From VRUE01 sp963837735 (GTDB taxonomy: Bacteria > Actinomycetota > Thermoleophilia > Solirubrobacterales > 70-9), in contig CAWIOM010000003.1 of NCBI GenBank assembly GCA_963837735.1, forward strand, positions 1 to 64,000: a stretch of DNA of 64,000 bases. Direction: 5' to 3'. The notes under the pieces are model-generated. The model was not told where the DNA came from. It did no database searches and saw nothing but the letters and a program-made list of their open reading frames with translations. Of this stretch, positions 8,674-19,945 are shown piece by piece (position 1 is the first letter of the stretch; every line of letters begins with the position of its first letter). The translations under genes and the position numbers were made by a program.

Positions 8674-10153
8674 CGTCGCTCCCGCGACCCGCGTATCGCG
8701 GCCGGCCCGCCGACGTCGAGCGCCAGTTCCGACACACGAGCCTGCGGCCTGGAGAGGGCGTCACCCAGAAGCGCCCCGAGCCTCGCCGCCATGCGCTCGA
8801 TCGTGGCGGTCTCGAAGAGAGCGCGGTTGTACTCGAGGTAACCGGTAAAGCTCTCGGCCAGGAGCTGTAGGTCCAGCGCCAGGTCGAAGCGAGAGAACCC
8901 GATGTCGAGGTCGAAGGGGACCATTTCGACCTCCGGAAGGGTGAGCACGACCGGGGGCGCCGACTGGACGCGGAAGTTCACCTGGAAGACGGGATTGCGG
9001 CTTGGATCCCGCGGTGGACGAAGCGCCTCGACCAGCTTTTCGAAGGGCAGATCCTGGTGCTCATAGGCGCCGATCGCGCATTCGCGGGCGCGGCGCACCA
9101 GCTCGAGGAAGGTCGGGTCGTCCTCGAGGCTCAGGCGCAGGACGATCGTGTTGGAGAAGAATCCGATCAGGTGCTCGAACTCCGGGCGGCCGCGATTGGC
9201 TATTGGGGACCCCGCCAGGATGTCGCGCTCGCCGCTCCAGCGGCCGAGCAGTGCCGCAAAGGCGGCGAACAGGACCATGAATGGGGTGGCACCCTCTCCG
9301 GCCGCGAGCGACCGGACCGCCGAGGCCAGACCGGGGTCCAGATCGAAGTGGTGGTGCGCCCCGTCGAACTGCTGGACCGCGGGACGGGGGCGATCGGTGG
9401 GAAGTCGCAGGTGCGGCGCGGCGTCACCCAGCTGGGAGCGCCAGTACTCGAGATGGCCGTCAAGCACCTCACCCTTCATTCGCTCCCTCTGCCAGACGGC
9501 GAAGTCCGCGTACTGGATCGGCAGTTGCGGCAGCTCAGGAGGACGATTGTCGGCTCGGCCCCATAGAGCTCGCCCAGCTCCTCGAAGAGGAGGCTGTCGG
9601 ACCAGCCGTCGAAGGCGATGTGGTGCTCGAGGGCGAGCAGGACGTGCTCCTCCTCTCCCAGCCGGATCGCCGTCACGCGAAGCATCAGGTCCGAGGCCAG
9701 ATCGAACGGGCGGCGGGCCTCCTCCTTGGCGATGGCCAGCATCTGCTCCTCGCGGCGCTCGACCGGGACGTCGCGCAGGTCGACGACCGGCAGCTCGAAG
9801 GACCAGTTCTCGAGGACGACCTGGCGGGGCGTTCCGTCCCGATCCGACCTGAACACCGTGCGCAGGGCCTCGTGGCGCTCGATCGCGACCCGCAGGCCCC
9901 GCTCCAGCCTCTTCACGTCCAGGCGGCCGCGGGCACGCATCGCGACCACCGCGTTGTAGGCCGGATCGCCGGGCGCCCACTGGTCGAGGAACCAGAGACG
10001 CTGCTGGGAGAAGGAGAGTACGCACGGGCCGTGGTTCGTTCGATGCTGGATCGACTGCTCGCCCGATTCGCGGCGCCGGCGCATCAGCCCCTTTTCGAGC
10101 AGCGCCCGCTTCTCCGGGGTGAGCTGACCTATGCGGCTCTCGACGTCGCTCAT
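8670..10153 (-). CDS. Stand-alone NRPS condensation domain protein (one frameshift)
   Basis: A single condensation domain of about 490 residues with no adenylation or carrier domain. After an N-terminal docking-like stretch (LTPEKRALLEKGLMRRRR) come the family motifs LSFSQQRLWFLDQ, RHEALRTVF, the catalytic HHIAFDG, LPIQYADFAVWQR, AGSPIANR, LIGFFSNT and EHQDLPFEKLVE. The complete HHxxxDG motif says it should be active. One frame change near 9545 joins its two halves. The start overlaps the stop of the methyltransferase gene and the stop overlaps the start of the lipoprotein hydrolase gene, both as ATGA. It may act in trans on a carrier-bound intermediate of this assembly line, either forming an amide or offloading onto a free amine; which one cannot be told. 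Confidence 0.9.
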
Positions 10154-10824
10154 GGGGCGAGACGCACGATGACGCCGGGATGGAACGTCTTGGTCGCAAA
10201 GGGCTCGACCACGAAGCGCGGGTCGTTTTCGAAAAGGTCGGCGTGCATCGCGAAGTAGTAGACGAGGACAAGGCGCTCGCGATCAAGCGGCATCGTGGCG
10301 ATCCGGTCGGCGAGGCGGACCAGGGCCCTCCAGTTGAACGGGTTGAAGAGGAAGAAGACGGTGCCGTCTGCGGGAATGGCCTCGATCGCGTCCCCGCAGA
10401 TCACCTCGACGTTTGGATAGGGGGCGAGCCGAGATGCCGCGAAGCCGGCGAAGCGCTCATCGAGCTCGATTCCCACGATGCGGTTGTCGAGACCCATCTC
10501 GAGCCAGTGGTTGAGGACCCGGCCCTTGCCGCAGCCGATGTCCACCAGCACGTCCTCGGAGTCGATCGTGAGCCCGTTCTCCGGCGAGAAGATCCGGCGC
10601 AGCTGGACGTAGTCGGCGCTCGAGGTCCCATAGGCCCCCAGATGCTTGAAGCTCGTCGGCGCCTGCCCCGCGCAGGAGCCTCCGTAGCGGCGGTCGATCA
10701 GGTAGTTGCGCACGATCTCGATGCCGAACCGGCTCTTGATCACTCCGAGCCGCCAGTGGCGCCGGACGCGGCCGAACCTGCCGACCCGCCCCTGTGCCGG
10801 GCGCCCTGCGACCGCCTGGGCCAT
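10150..10824 (-). CDS. Class I SAM-dependent methyltransferase (NRPS operon)
   Basis: The protein has 224 residues if the ATG overlapping the upstream NRPS stop is used (MAQAVAGRP); the frame is open further up, but that region codes the NRPS. Motif I, the SAM-binding loop, is VLVDIGCGKGRVLNHW; an acidic residue follows strand 2 (IVGIELDERF), and VICGDAIEAIP fits motif II. The segment FFLFNPFNW occupies the motif IV region. It probably methylates the peptide product or a precursor amino acid. Both junctions are ATGA overlaps, so it belongs to the NRPS operon. It is separate from the methyltransferase built into the adjacent NRPS, so the pathway has two methylation activities. Substrate and methylated atom are unknown. 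Confidence 0.88.
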   Translation of the reverse strand: MAQAVAGRPAQGRVGRFGRVRRHWRLGVIKSRFGIEIVRNYLIDRRYGGSCAGQAPTSFKHLGAYGTSSADYVQLRRIFSPENGLTIDSEDVLVDIGCGKGRVLNHWLEMGLDNRIVGIELDERFAGFAASRLAPYPNVEVICGDAIEAIPADGTVFFLFNPFNWRALVRLADRIATMPLDRERLVLVYYFAMHADLFENDPRFVVEPFATKTFHPGVIVRLAP

Positions 10825-13800
10825 CAGCCGCCCCTCCGATCGCGTCGCTCGACCATCAGCCGCACGCATTCGTGGTCCGTGATCGGCCGGTCGGGCTCCC
10901 GTCCGACGGCGCACATCAGCTCTTCGAAGTCGTCGGCGATGCGGGCGGCTGTCTCGGCCGTGAAGAGCGCCGTGTCGTACTCCAGGTAGCCGGACATTCC
11001 CTCGGGGCCGGCGGTCACGTCGAGGGCCAAATCGAACCGGGAGATTCCCGGATCGAGCGGCGCCGCCTTGGTCCTGAGCCCGTCGAGCTCCAGTACCGGC
11101 GGATCGGTGCTGAGCCGGAAGTTGGCCTGGAAGATCGGGTTTCGGCTCGGGTCCCGCGGCGGGCGCACGACCTCGACGAGCTTCTCGAAGGGCAGGTCCT
11201 GATTCGCATAGGCCCCGAGCGCCGACTCCTTGACCCGGCGCACGACTTCCCGGAAGCTCGGCCCCTCGGCGAGGCCGACCCGGAGGACCAGCGTATTCGC
11301 GAAGAACCCGATCAGGTTTTCGGTCTCGACGCGCGTGCGGTTCGCGATCGGCGAGCCGACCACGATGTCCTCCTGCCCGCTCCAGGCCGCCAGCAAGGCG
11401 TCGAAGACCGCCAGGGTCGCCATGAAGAGCGTCGCACGCTCCTCCCGGCCGATCGCCCGGATCGGCTCGGTCGCCTCGGCGGGGATGTCAAGGCGATGGA
11501 CGGCCCCCGCAGCCTGAGGGGTAGCCGGTCGGGGCAGGTCGGTGGGGATCTCGAGCGCGGCGGGCGCCCCGGCCAGCGCCTCCCGCAAATGCGACGTGGT
11601 CCTCCATCTCGGGGGTCTCCAGCGAGCGGCGCTGCCAGAGGGCGAAGTCCGAGTACTGGATCGGCAGCGGCGCCAGCTCCACGGGCTGCTCGCGGACGAA
11701 GCCGTCGTAGAGCTCGCTCAGCTCACGGAAGAGGATCGTCTGGACCAGCCGTCGCAGGCGATGTGGTGGGCGACCACGGCGAAGAGGTGCTCCTGCTCGG
11801 AGATGCGGACGAGGACCCCCCTCATCATCACGTCGGCGGAGAGGTCGAACGGCTTGCGCACGCCTTTGCCGAGCAGCAGTTGCGCGGCCTGCTCGCGGCG
11901 CTCGGCGGGCAGTCCCTCGACGTCCCCGCGCAGGAACGGCACGCGAGCGGACTCGAGCAGGTTGAGCTCCGGCAGCCCGTCATCGGCGCGGAAGGTCGTC
12001 CGCAGCGCCTCGTGCCGATCGACGATCGCCTGCATTGCTCGCTCGAGTGCGGAGTCGTCCAACGGGCCGGTGAGTCGCATCGGCAGCGCCGCGTTGTAGG
12101 TGTGGCGGCCGGGATGAAGCTGGTCGAGGAACCAGAGGCGCTGCTGTGGGAAGGAGAGTGGCGCGGGATCCTCCGGAGCCCGCCTTGGGATCGACTCGGA
12201 GGAGCCGCCGTGCCCGCCGTCCTGCCGACGGCGCTCGCGGAGCAGCGCCGCCAGCTGCTCCCGGCGCTGCTTCGGCATGCCCGCCACCCGCTTGGCGATC
12301 GAAGCCATGTCCACGTCCCCGCCTGACCCGTTGCGACGCGGCTGAGTGGAGAGGGCGCGCGCCACCGCCTCGACCGTCGGCGCCTCGAAGAGGTGGTGCA
12401 GCGGCAAGTTGACGCCGAACTCCCGCCGCAGACGGACGGCGACCTGCCCCGCCATCAACGAGTCTCCCCCGAGGTCGAAGAAGTCGTCGAGAACCCCGAT
12501 CCGCTCAAGGCCCAGGACCTCTGACCATACGGCTGTGACTCTGCGCTCGACGTCGTCACGCGGAGCCACGTGTTGCAGCGAAGCGTTCTGGATCGCCCGC
12601 TCGGGGGCCGGCAGCGCGCCCCGATCGACCTTGCCGTTGCTGGTCAGCGGGAGCGTCTCCAGGGGCACGAAGGCCGTCGGCAGCATCCAGTCGGGCAGGG
12701 TCACGCCGAGGCGCCGGCGCAGCTCCCGAGCACTCAGCTCCTGGGAGGGGTCCCGCACCGTGGGGCTCCCGTCAGGCTGAAACAGGCCTTCATGGAACCG
12801 GGTGGTGCGGAACTCCGGCTCGCTGTGCCAAGAGGTGTGGTCAAACAGGACGTCCTCCGGCCTCCTCACGCTCGACCCGGCCCTCAACCCGGTAGGTCGG
12901 GTTGAGGCCGTTCGCCAGCCAGCCGCTGACCGTCGCGGTGATGCGATCGCCCGGGCGCACGTCGACGCCCTCCTCGAGGACCGGCAGGAAGACCGGCAGC
13001 CAGCAATGCTCGTGGTCGAGGATGTCGATCTCGTCATCCACCCCGCAGCGCAGGTTGAGCCAGACGAGAAGGCCGTGCATTCTCCCAGGCTGGGTCACCG
13101 TCAGCTCGATCGGGCGCTCATAGTCGAGCGGGATCTCCTTTGTGAAGTCGAGGTCCTCGAAGACACCGACGTCGCTGACCAGGTCGTCTCGTTTCAGGCC
13201 CCGGATGCATACCCGCAGGTCGAAGGGGTGACCGACCTGCTCGAAAATCTTCTCGGCGTAGACCGCGGTCGACCGCGAGAACGCCGGCGAGCTCAACAGC
13301 TCGTCGGTGAGATTCAACGGCCGCGATCCGGGTCACGCTTCGCTCGGGGACGATCGCGGCGTCCTCGCGGAGCAGGCGGCGGGTCTCGTTGCTTAGCCGC
13401 GCCGCGCCCTCGACCCCGCCGATCGGCCCGACGAGCTCGGACACGGAGACGTCCGCCGGCTCCGCCAGCTCGACCGTGCGGGCATCCCCTTCGATCACTG
13501 TGATGCGGTCCTCCAGGCCCAGCTCGACGACCGTCTCCCGGGCCTGGCGGACGGTCTCTGGCATCAGGTCGAGCGCGTAGACGTGACGCGCCCCCTCCTC
13601 GACGCAGATCCGCGAGAGGATCGCGTCTTTGCCGGTGCCGATGTCAACCACGACCTTGTCGGGCACGGCCCGCCCGATCGCACTTCGGTAGGCGTCGTTT
13701 CGGCGCTTGTCGTTGGTCATCGCGAAGTAGATGACCTCGTCGTAGACGAAGTGCTCGGCTACCGAAGGCCAGAGCTCGAACCGCTGCTGCTCGTCCGGCA

Positions 13801-15141
13801 CGAAGTAGGCGACCAGCTTCGGCCCACCGCTGCCAGGCAGATCGTCGCGCACGATCACCGCGGCGTCGCGTACCTGAGGCTCGGCTCGCAGGGCGGCCTC
13901 GACCTCCCCCGGCTCGACCCGGAAGCCGCGGACCTTGACCTGGTCGTCGACCCGCCCGAGGAACTCCAGCGATCCGTCGCCCAGGCGCCGGGCGCGGTCG
14001 CCGGTCCGGTAGAGCCGCTCGCCGGGGCGCTCGGGATCAGGCAGGAAGCGCTCGGCGGTCAGCTCCGGACGCTTGAGATAGCCACGGGCGACCCCGAGCC
14101 CGCCGATCCATAGCTCGCCGGACTCGCCGGGCTCAACCTCACTCCGGTCTGCGTCGAGGACGTGGACCTCGACGCCGCCGATCGCTGCTCCGATCGGGAC
14201 CGTCGCGAGGTCCGCGGGGGTGGGGTGCTCCCGACCACGTGGTAGGAGGCGGCGACCGTCGCCTCGGTCGGCCCGTAGCCGTTGACGAATCGCCGCTGCC
14301 GGCCCCAGCGTGTTGCCAGCTCTCGCGGGCACGCCTCGCCGGCAGAGCAGATGACCGCGAGGTCCTCCAACCCCTCGTCGGGCAGCGTCGCCAGGATCGA
14401 CGGCGGGAGGGTCACGGTGGTGACGCGAAGGTCGCGCATCGTCTCGATCAGGTCCGGCCCGGGGGCCAGCTCGGGGGGTGATGCCATGCACAGGGTGCCG
14501 CCGGCGCTCAGCGTCATCAGAACCTCGACCACCCAGGCGTCGAAGCTGAAGCTGGCGAACTGCAGCACGCGGCTGTCCGGGGTCACCTCGAACACGTCGA
14601 TCGCCTCGCCGATCAGGTTGACGACCCCGCGGTGCTCGACCATCACCCCCTTCGGGACTCCGGTCGAGCCCGACGTGTAGATGACGTAGGCGAGGTCATC
14701 GGGCCCCCCGTCGGGCTCGATCTCCAGCGCCGTGCCCACGGCGACGGCCTCGTCGATGATCACGGTCTTGCCGTGGTCGGGGAGCTGATCCACGAGGGCT
14801 CGCTCGGTGAGCAGGACCAACGGGTCCGCGTCCTCGAGCATGAACTCGAGCCGCTCGCCGGGATACTCCGGGTCGAGCGGCAGATAGGCGCCGCCGGTGC
14901 GCAGCACCGCCAGCACGGCAACGACCATCTCGGTGGACTTGGGGACGCAGATCGCGGCCAGGCGCTCGGGGCCGAGGCCGAGCTCGCGGAGATGGCCGGC
15001 GAGCGCTGACGAGCGCGAGTCGAGCTCCCCATAGGTCATCGGCGTACCCGCAAAATCAACCGCGACCGCATCCGGAGCCCGGCGTGCCTGCTCGAGAACG
15101 AGCTCGTGCGCCCTGCCCGCGACTGAGGTGGCGCCGGTCAT
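10824..15141 (-). CDS. NRPS, A-MT(PRMT-like)-T-C, interrupted adenylation domain (frame-broken)
   Basis: The ATG overlaps the phosphopantetheinyl transferase stop. The adenylation domain starts at once (TPMTYGELDSRSSALAG, YTSGSTGVPKGVMVEH, NGYGPTEATVAASY, LYRTGDRARRLGDG, VDDQVKVRGFRVEPGE). Between cores A8 and A9, about 13790-12860, lies a methyltransferase with VVVDIGTGKDAILSR followed by a PRMT-like beta-barrel. Adenylation then resumes (LPDWMLP, LTSNGKVDRGALP), followed by a carrier domain (DDFFDLGGDSLMAG) and a condensation domain with HHIACDG. Frame changes are needed near 14220, 13320, 12860, 11735 and 11590. Manual alignment to GrsA gives the pocket D-A-V-T-C-A-G-V-A, for which I make no substrate call. 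A-first, C-last architecture suggests a starter protein that passes a methylated residue on. Confidence 0.88.
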
Positions 15142-15827
15142 GGCAGCGCCTGCCGATGCGCTCGGATCGCCGCGACCTCGCCCTCGACGCAGGCGGCCGC
15201 AGTCGCGCCTCCGGTCAGATGGGAGAGATCGACGAGGGACCAGCGCCCGACCTCTTCCGGCCGTCGGCACCAGCGCAGCCGCGGCGGGTCATGCGGCCCG
15301 AACGAGACCGTGAAGTCATCGAGCGGCATCTGCAGGCCGTCGCCCAGCGCCTTCACATAGGACTCCTTGCGGGTCCAACAGCGCAGGAAGGCCTCGCTCC
15401 TCTCCGTCGCCAGCAGGGCCTCCAGCTCCTCGACCTCGGCCGGCGCGAAGTACGTCGGCGCGATGTCCTCACAGGCGCCTCGGGCGTCAGCGCTCACCTC
15501 GATGTCGACGCCGACCGCGGCATCGCCGGCGACCGCCAGCAGGCCCTGGCCGCCAGAGTGTGCGAGGTTGAAGCCGAGATCGGGATGGTCCTCGAGCGAG
15601 GGCTTTCCCGCGGGCCCGTAGGCGAATCGAAGCGATGTCGAGTCGACGTCGAGGTACTCGCCGAGGATCCGCCGCATCAGACCGCGGCCCGCCGTGAAGC
15701 GCTCGGCGTCTCGGCGAAAGCGAAAGCGCGAGGCGCGCTCGAGCTCATCGTCGCTGAGGGTCGCGCGCAGGTCGGCCAGGACGGCTGCCGGCACGTCGAG
15801 CGATATGGGCCAGACGTCGAGTGTCAT
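15138..15827 (-). CDS. 4'-phosphopantetheinyl transferase, Sfp type
   Basis: The 229-residue intact gene encodes the enzyme that loads the phosphopantetheine arm from CoA onto the carrier-domain serines of the NRPSs around it. The Sfp-family signatures are present: FNLAHSGGQGL (P2 region), VGVDIEVSADARG with the Mg-binding Asp and Glu, and WTRKESYVKALGDGL (P3). Length fits the Sfp/Gsp group of about 220-240 residues. The ATG overlaps the stop of the C-A-T-TE gene and its stop overlaps the ATG of the A-MT-T-C gene, so it lies in the middle of the NRPS operon and is made together with its substrates. Confidence 0.95.
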   Translation of the reverse strand: MTLDVWPISLDVPAAVLADLRATLSDDELERASRFRFRRDAERFTAGRGLMRRILGEYLDVDSTSLRFAYGPAGKPSLEDHPDLGFNLAHSGGQGLLAVAGDAAVGVDIEVSADARGACEDIAPTYFAPAEVEELEALLATERSEAFLRCWTRKESYVKALGDGLQMPLDDFTVSFGPHDPPRLRWCRRPEEVGRWSLVDLSHLTGGATAAACVEGEVAAIRAHRQALP

Positions 15828-18800
15828 CGCTGATCGTCAGCCAGCGCGTCGCCTATCGCGGCTTCGATTTCGCGAGCGAGCTGGGCGACGTGCGGCTCGG
15901 CCAAGAGGGTCCAATGTTCGGCGCCGTCGGAGTCGATTTCCCGCACCTCGAGCCCACCGCGGGCGAAGTCCTTCCAGCGGAGCCGGCGGTCCATGCCGCT
16001 TTCGCGATTGACGGCGGTGGCCGGGAAAAGGGTGACCTTCCCGCCGTAGGGCGGCGTCACGTAACCGTGCGCCGCAACCCCGTTCAGGGCCTGCTGGTCG
16101 TTGAGGCGTTTCGGCAGGGGCCGGCCCCGGTTGAGGAACCCATGCTTGGAGACCCACCACCAGATCCGGCGCCGGGTCCGATCCCAGAGATTCCGGACCG
16201 TCTCCCGGAGGAACGGCAGCCGCTTCGGCGAGTCGAGCTCTGCGAGCTCGCGAATGTGGGCGAGAACCATGTTGCCCACTCGCGCCTCTCGTTTGATTCC
16301 GAACGGGTAGGCGTCGAGCAGTCCCACGAACGCGACGCTCTCCCCCTGCTGCTCGAGGAGGTGAGCCATCTGATAGGCGACGTTGCCGCCGAAGCACAGT
16401 CCCGCCAGGAGGTAGGGGCCGTGCGGCTGCACCTCGCGCAGCTCCTTGACGTAGAGCTTCGCCATGTCCTCGACCCGAGTCATCGGCGCGGCGCGGCCGT
16501 CCCGTCCCACCGCCTCGAGCCCATACGCGGGTCGGTCGGAGCCGAGATGCGGGATCAGCTCGCGATAGCAGAGGACCTCGCCTCCCAGCTCGTGGACGAG
16601 GAACAGGGGCGCGCCGTCGCCGCTCGGCTTCAGCGGAACCAACACCTCCCATGGCCTCTCCTGCGCCTGCTCGGCACGGACCTCCTCGGCCAGCTCGGCG
16701 ATCGTCGGCGCCCGCATCAATGTGGCCAGCGGCAGGCGCACCCCGAGGCGGCGGTCGAGCAGCGCGAACATTCGGACCGCGAGCATCGAGTGCCCACCGA
16801 GCTCGAAGAAGCTTTCCGTCACGCCCGGCTCGTGCCCGAGCAGTTCGGCCCAGAGCTCGACGAGCTCCGTCTCGAGCTGGTCTCGTGGTCCGACTCGGGT
16901 CTCCGCTGAGAAGGTCGGCGCGGGTAGGGCGTCGCGGTCGACCTTTCCGTTCGAGGTCAGGGGCAGCTCGGCAACGGGCTCGACGATCGTGGGCACGGCA
17001 AAGGCCGGGAGGCGCTCGGAGAGGAAGCGACGCAGGGCGACCCCGAGCCCCGGCTCCAGCCCGTTCCCGCCCACCGCGTAGGCGACGAGCAACGGCTGCC
17101 CCTGGGAATTCTCTCGCAGGAGGACGACAGCCGCCTCGACGAGCTCGTGCTGTTCGAGAACCGTCTCGACCTCCGCCGGGTCGATCCGGAATCCACGCAG
17201 CTTGATCTGCTCGTCGGTCCGCCCGTGGAACTCGAGAGCGCCGTCTGGCCGGCGCCGGACCACATCGCCGGTGCGATAGGCGCGGGAGCCGCCGTCCCAA
17301 TCGAGCGTCACGAATCGCTCGGCGGTCTCCGCATCGCGTCCCAGGTAGCCGCGAGCGACACCGGCGCCGCCGATGTAAAGCTCCCCCAGCACTCCGACCG
17401 GCACGGGTCGTGCGTGCCGGTCGAGCACATGCAGGACGACGTTCTCGAGCGGCCAGCCGATCGGCAGCTCGCGGCCGGCCTCGTGCTCCCAATCCGCAGG
17501 CGGCTCGTAGGCGCTGACGATGACGCTGGCCTCGGTCGGGCCGTACGAGTTGATCCAGCGCACGTTCGGCCCCGCGATCCGCCGCCAGTTCTCCAGGGCC
17601 GCGGATGAGGCTTTCTCGCCACCGACGATCAGCAGCCTCAGCGCCGCCGGCGGCGTCGAGACGGATCTCATCGAGGTCGCGCACCCACTCGTGCCAGAAG
17701 GCGGTGGGCAGGTCCATGACGGTCACTCCCGCATGGTCGAGCCACTGCACGAGCTCCCGGCCCCCGAGCGGCATCGTCTCGTCGCGGACGACCAGGGTGG
17801 CGCCGGACAGCAGCGTGCAGAAGATCTCCTCGAGGCTGAGGTCGAAGCAGATCGAGGCGAACTGGAGAACCCGGTCGTCGGGCTCGATCTCGAAGAGACG
17901 CGAGGCCGCCAGAGCGTGGTTGACGAGACCACGGTGCTCCAGCAGGACGCCTTTGGGCTGGCCGGTCGAGCCGGAGGTGTAGAGAGCGAATGCCACGCTT
18001 TCCGGCTCCGCCGTCGGCGCCTCCTGGCCCGCGCCCGGCGATCGCCCCGATGGCTCGGCGCAGACGCCGCCGGGACCGACGGTGACGACCTCGGCCCCCA
18101 GGTCCCGAGCCTGGTCGGCGAGGCCCTGATCCGCCACGACCTTCCCGACGCCCGCGTCGTCGAGCATGAAGCGCAGGCGCTCGTCGGGATAGGCGGGATC
18201 GAGCGGGACGCACGTCGCTCCCGCCTTGAGGATGGCCAGGAGCGAGACGACGAGCGCCGAGGAGCGCTCCAGAAAGACGCCGACCATGTCCCCCGGCTGC
18301 GTGCCGCGACCCAGCAGGTCGGCGGCGAGCTCGTCACTGCGAGCCTCCAGCTCCCCGTAGGTCATCTCGGTGTCGCAGTCGACGATTGCGACCTGACCGG
18401 GGTCCTGCCGGGCTCGGTCGCTGAAGAGCTGGTTCAGCGAGGCCTCGGGGACCGGGACCTGGGGACCGCGACCGGCCTCGGCAAGGGCCGCCTTCTCATC
18501 GCCAGAGAGCAACGGGAGCCGGGAGATCTCGCGCTGGGGATCCTTGACGATCTCGTCGAGGAGCTGTGAGAACTGGGCTCGCACCGAGCGCACGGTGTCT
18601 CGCTCGAAGAGTTCCTCGTTGTACTCGAAGCTGGCGTGAAGAGCGCCCTCGTACTCGCCCATTCCGAGGCTGAGGTCGAACTTCGCGGTGCCCGGCTCGG
18701 TGACGATCATCTCCATGCTCAGCCCGGGTAGCTCGAGTTTCTCTGATGCTGCGTTCTGGAGGACGATCAGCGACTGGAAGACAGGTGAGTGGCTGAGGTC

Positions 18801-19945
18801 ACGCTGGGGGGCGACCTCGCGGACCACCTGCTCGAAAGTGACGTCCTGGTTGGCGTAGGCGCCCAGCGCCATCTCGCGAACCCGCTGAAGCAGTTCGGCG
18901 AAGGTCGGATCCCCGGCGCAGCTCACGCGTAGCGCCAGGGTGTTGGTGAAGTAGCCGATCAGCCCTTCGAGCTCGACCCGGTTGCGCCCGGCGATCGGTG
19001 TCCCGATGACGATGTCGTCCTGTCCGGTGAAGCGGTGCAGGAACGTCAGCCAGGCGGCGACCAGCGTCATGAAGAGGGTCACCCCCTGCGCCTGGCTCAG
19101 CTCTTTCAGGGCCGTCAGCGTCTCTGCCGGAACCCAGAGCTCGAGCCGATCGCCGCGGTGCGTGTGGACCGCGGGACGGGGATGGTCGGTGGGCATCTCG
19201 ATCAGCGGCGGAGCGCCCTCGAGCTGATCTCGCCAGTAGGACAGCTGGCTCTCGACCAGCTCACCCTGAAGCCACTCGCGCTGCCAGGACGCGAAGTCGG
19301 CGTACTGGATCGGCAGCTCCGGAAGGCTCGGCTCGCGGCCGGTCGTGAATGCCTCGTAGAGCTCGGCCAGCTCCTTGAAATAGATCCCCTTCGACCAGCC
19401 GTCCCAGACGATGTGGTTGGCCGAGGTGAGGAGCACATGGTCCTTCGGCCCGATCCGGATCAGCGTGGCCCGCAGGAGCGGAGCGACCCTGAGGTCAAAG
19501 GGACGGCGCACCAGCCTGCGCAGCAGCTCGGTCAGCTCCTGAGTCCTCGATGTCCGGCGCCTCGATCATCTCGATCTCGACCGGGACCTCGCTGTTCAAG
19601 ACCTGGACCGGCTCTTCGTCGAGCACGTCGAAGGTCGTGCGCAGGGCCTGATGGCGCCCGACGACCCCCGCCAGGGCCCGCTGGAGGGCATCCACGTCGA
19701 GGTCTCCGCGCAATCGCCGGGCACCGGACGAGTTGTAGGCGTGGGTGTCCAGGCGTCAGCTCGTGAAGGAGCCACATCAGCTCCTGGACAAAAGAGAGAG
19801 GAGCGGTATCCCCGTTCACCCGATGTGTGATCGCGGGCGGTTCCTTGCCGGCGCGGCGGGCCATCAGTCGCCGTTCGAGGAGTGCCTGCTTTTCGGGCGA
19901 AAGGCTGGCCAGGCGCTGCTCGAGCTCGTCCCTGGGGCCGCTCAT
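15824..19945 (-). CDS. NRPS termination module, C-A-T-TE with Cys-type thioesterase (frame-broken)
   Basis: Domains in order: condensation (19900-18530), adenylation (18480-16920), carrier (TESFFELGGHSML, about 16800) and thioesterase (16650-15830). The condensation motif reads SANHIVWDGWS, so the first His of HHxxxDG is Asn while the catalytic second His is kept. Adenylation cores include YTSGSTGQPKGVLLEH, INSYGPTEASVIVS, RGYLGRDAETAERF and LTSNGKVDRDALP. The pocket by manual alignment is D-L-E-D-I-G-S-V-I; the acidic residues at the 239 and 278 positions could suit a basic side chain (weak inference). In the thioesterase the nucleophile elbow is GLCFGG, with Cys at 16394-16396 in place of Ser; the His is in GAEHWTLL. 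Frames change near 19735, 19510 and 17665. Being the only module with a TE, it should release the product. Confidence 0.9.

Noticed and set aside
10794..12326. A 510-codon open frame on the plus strand
   Set aside because: Antisense to condensation and carrier domains of an NRPS; composition is the mirror of coding sequence and no family is visible. The same holds for the plus-strand frame at 15821-16909.
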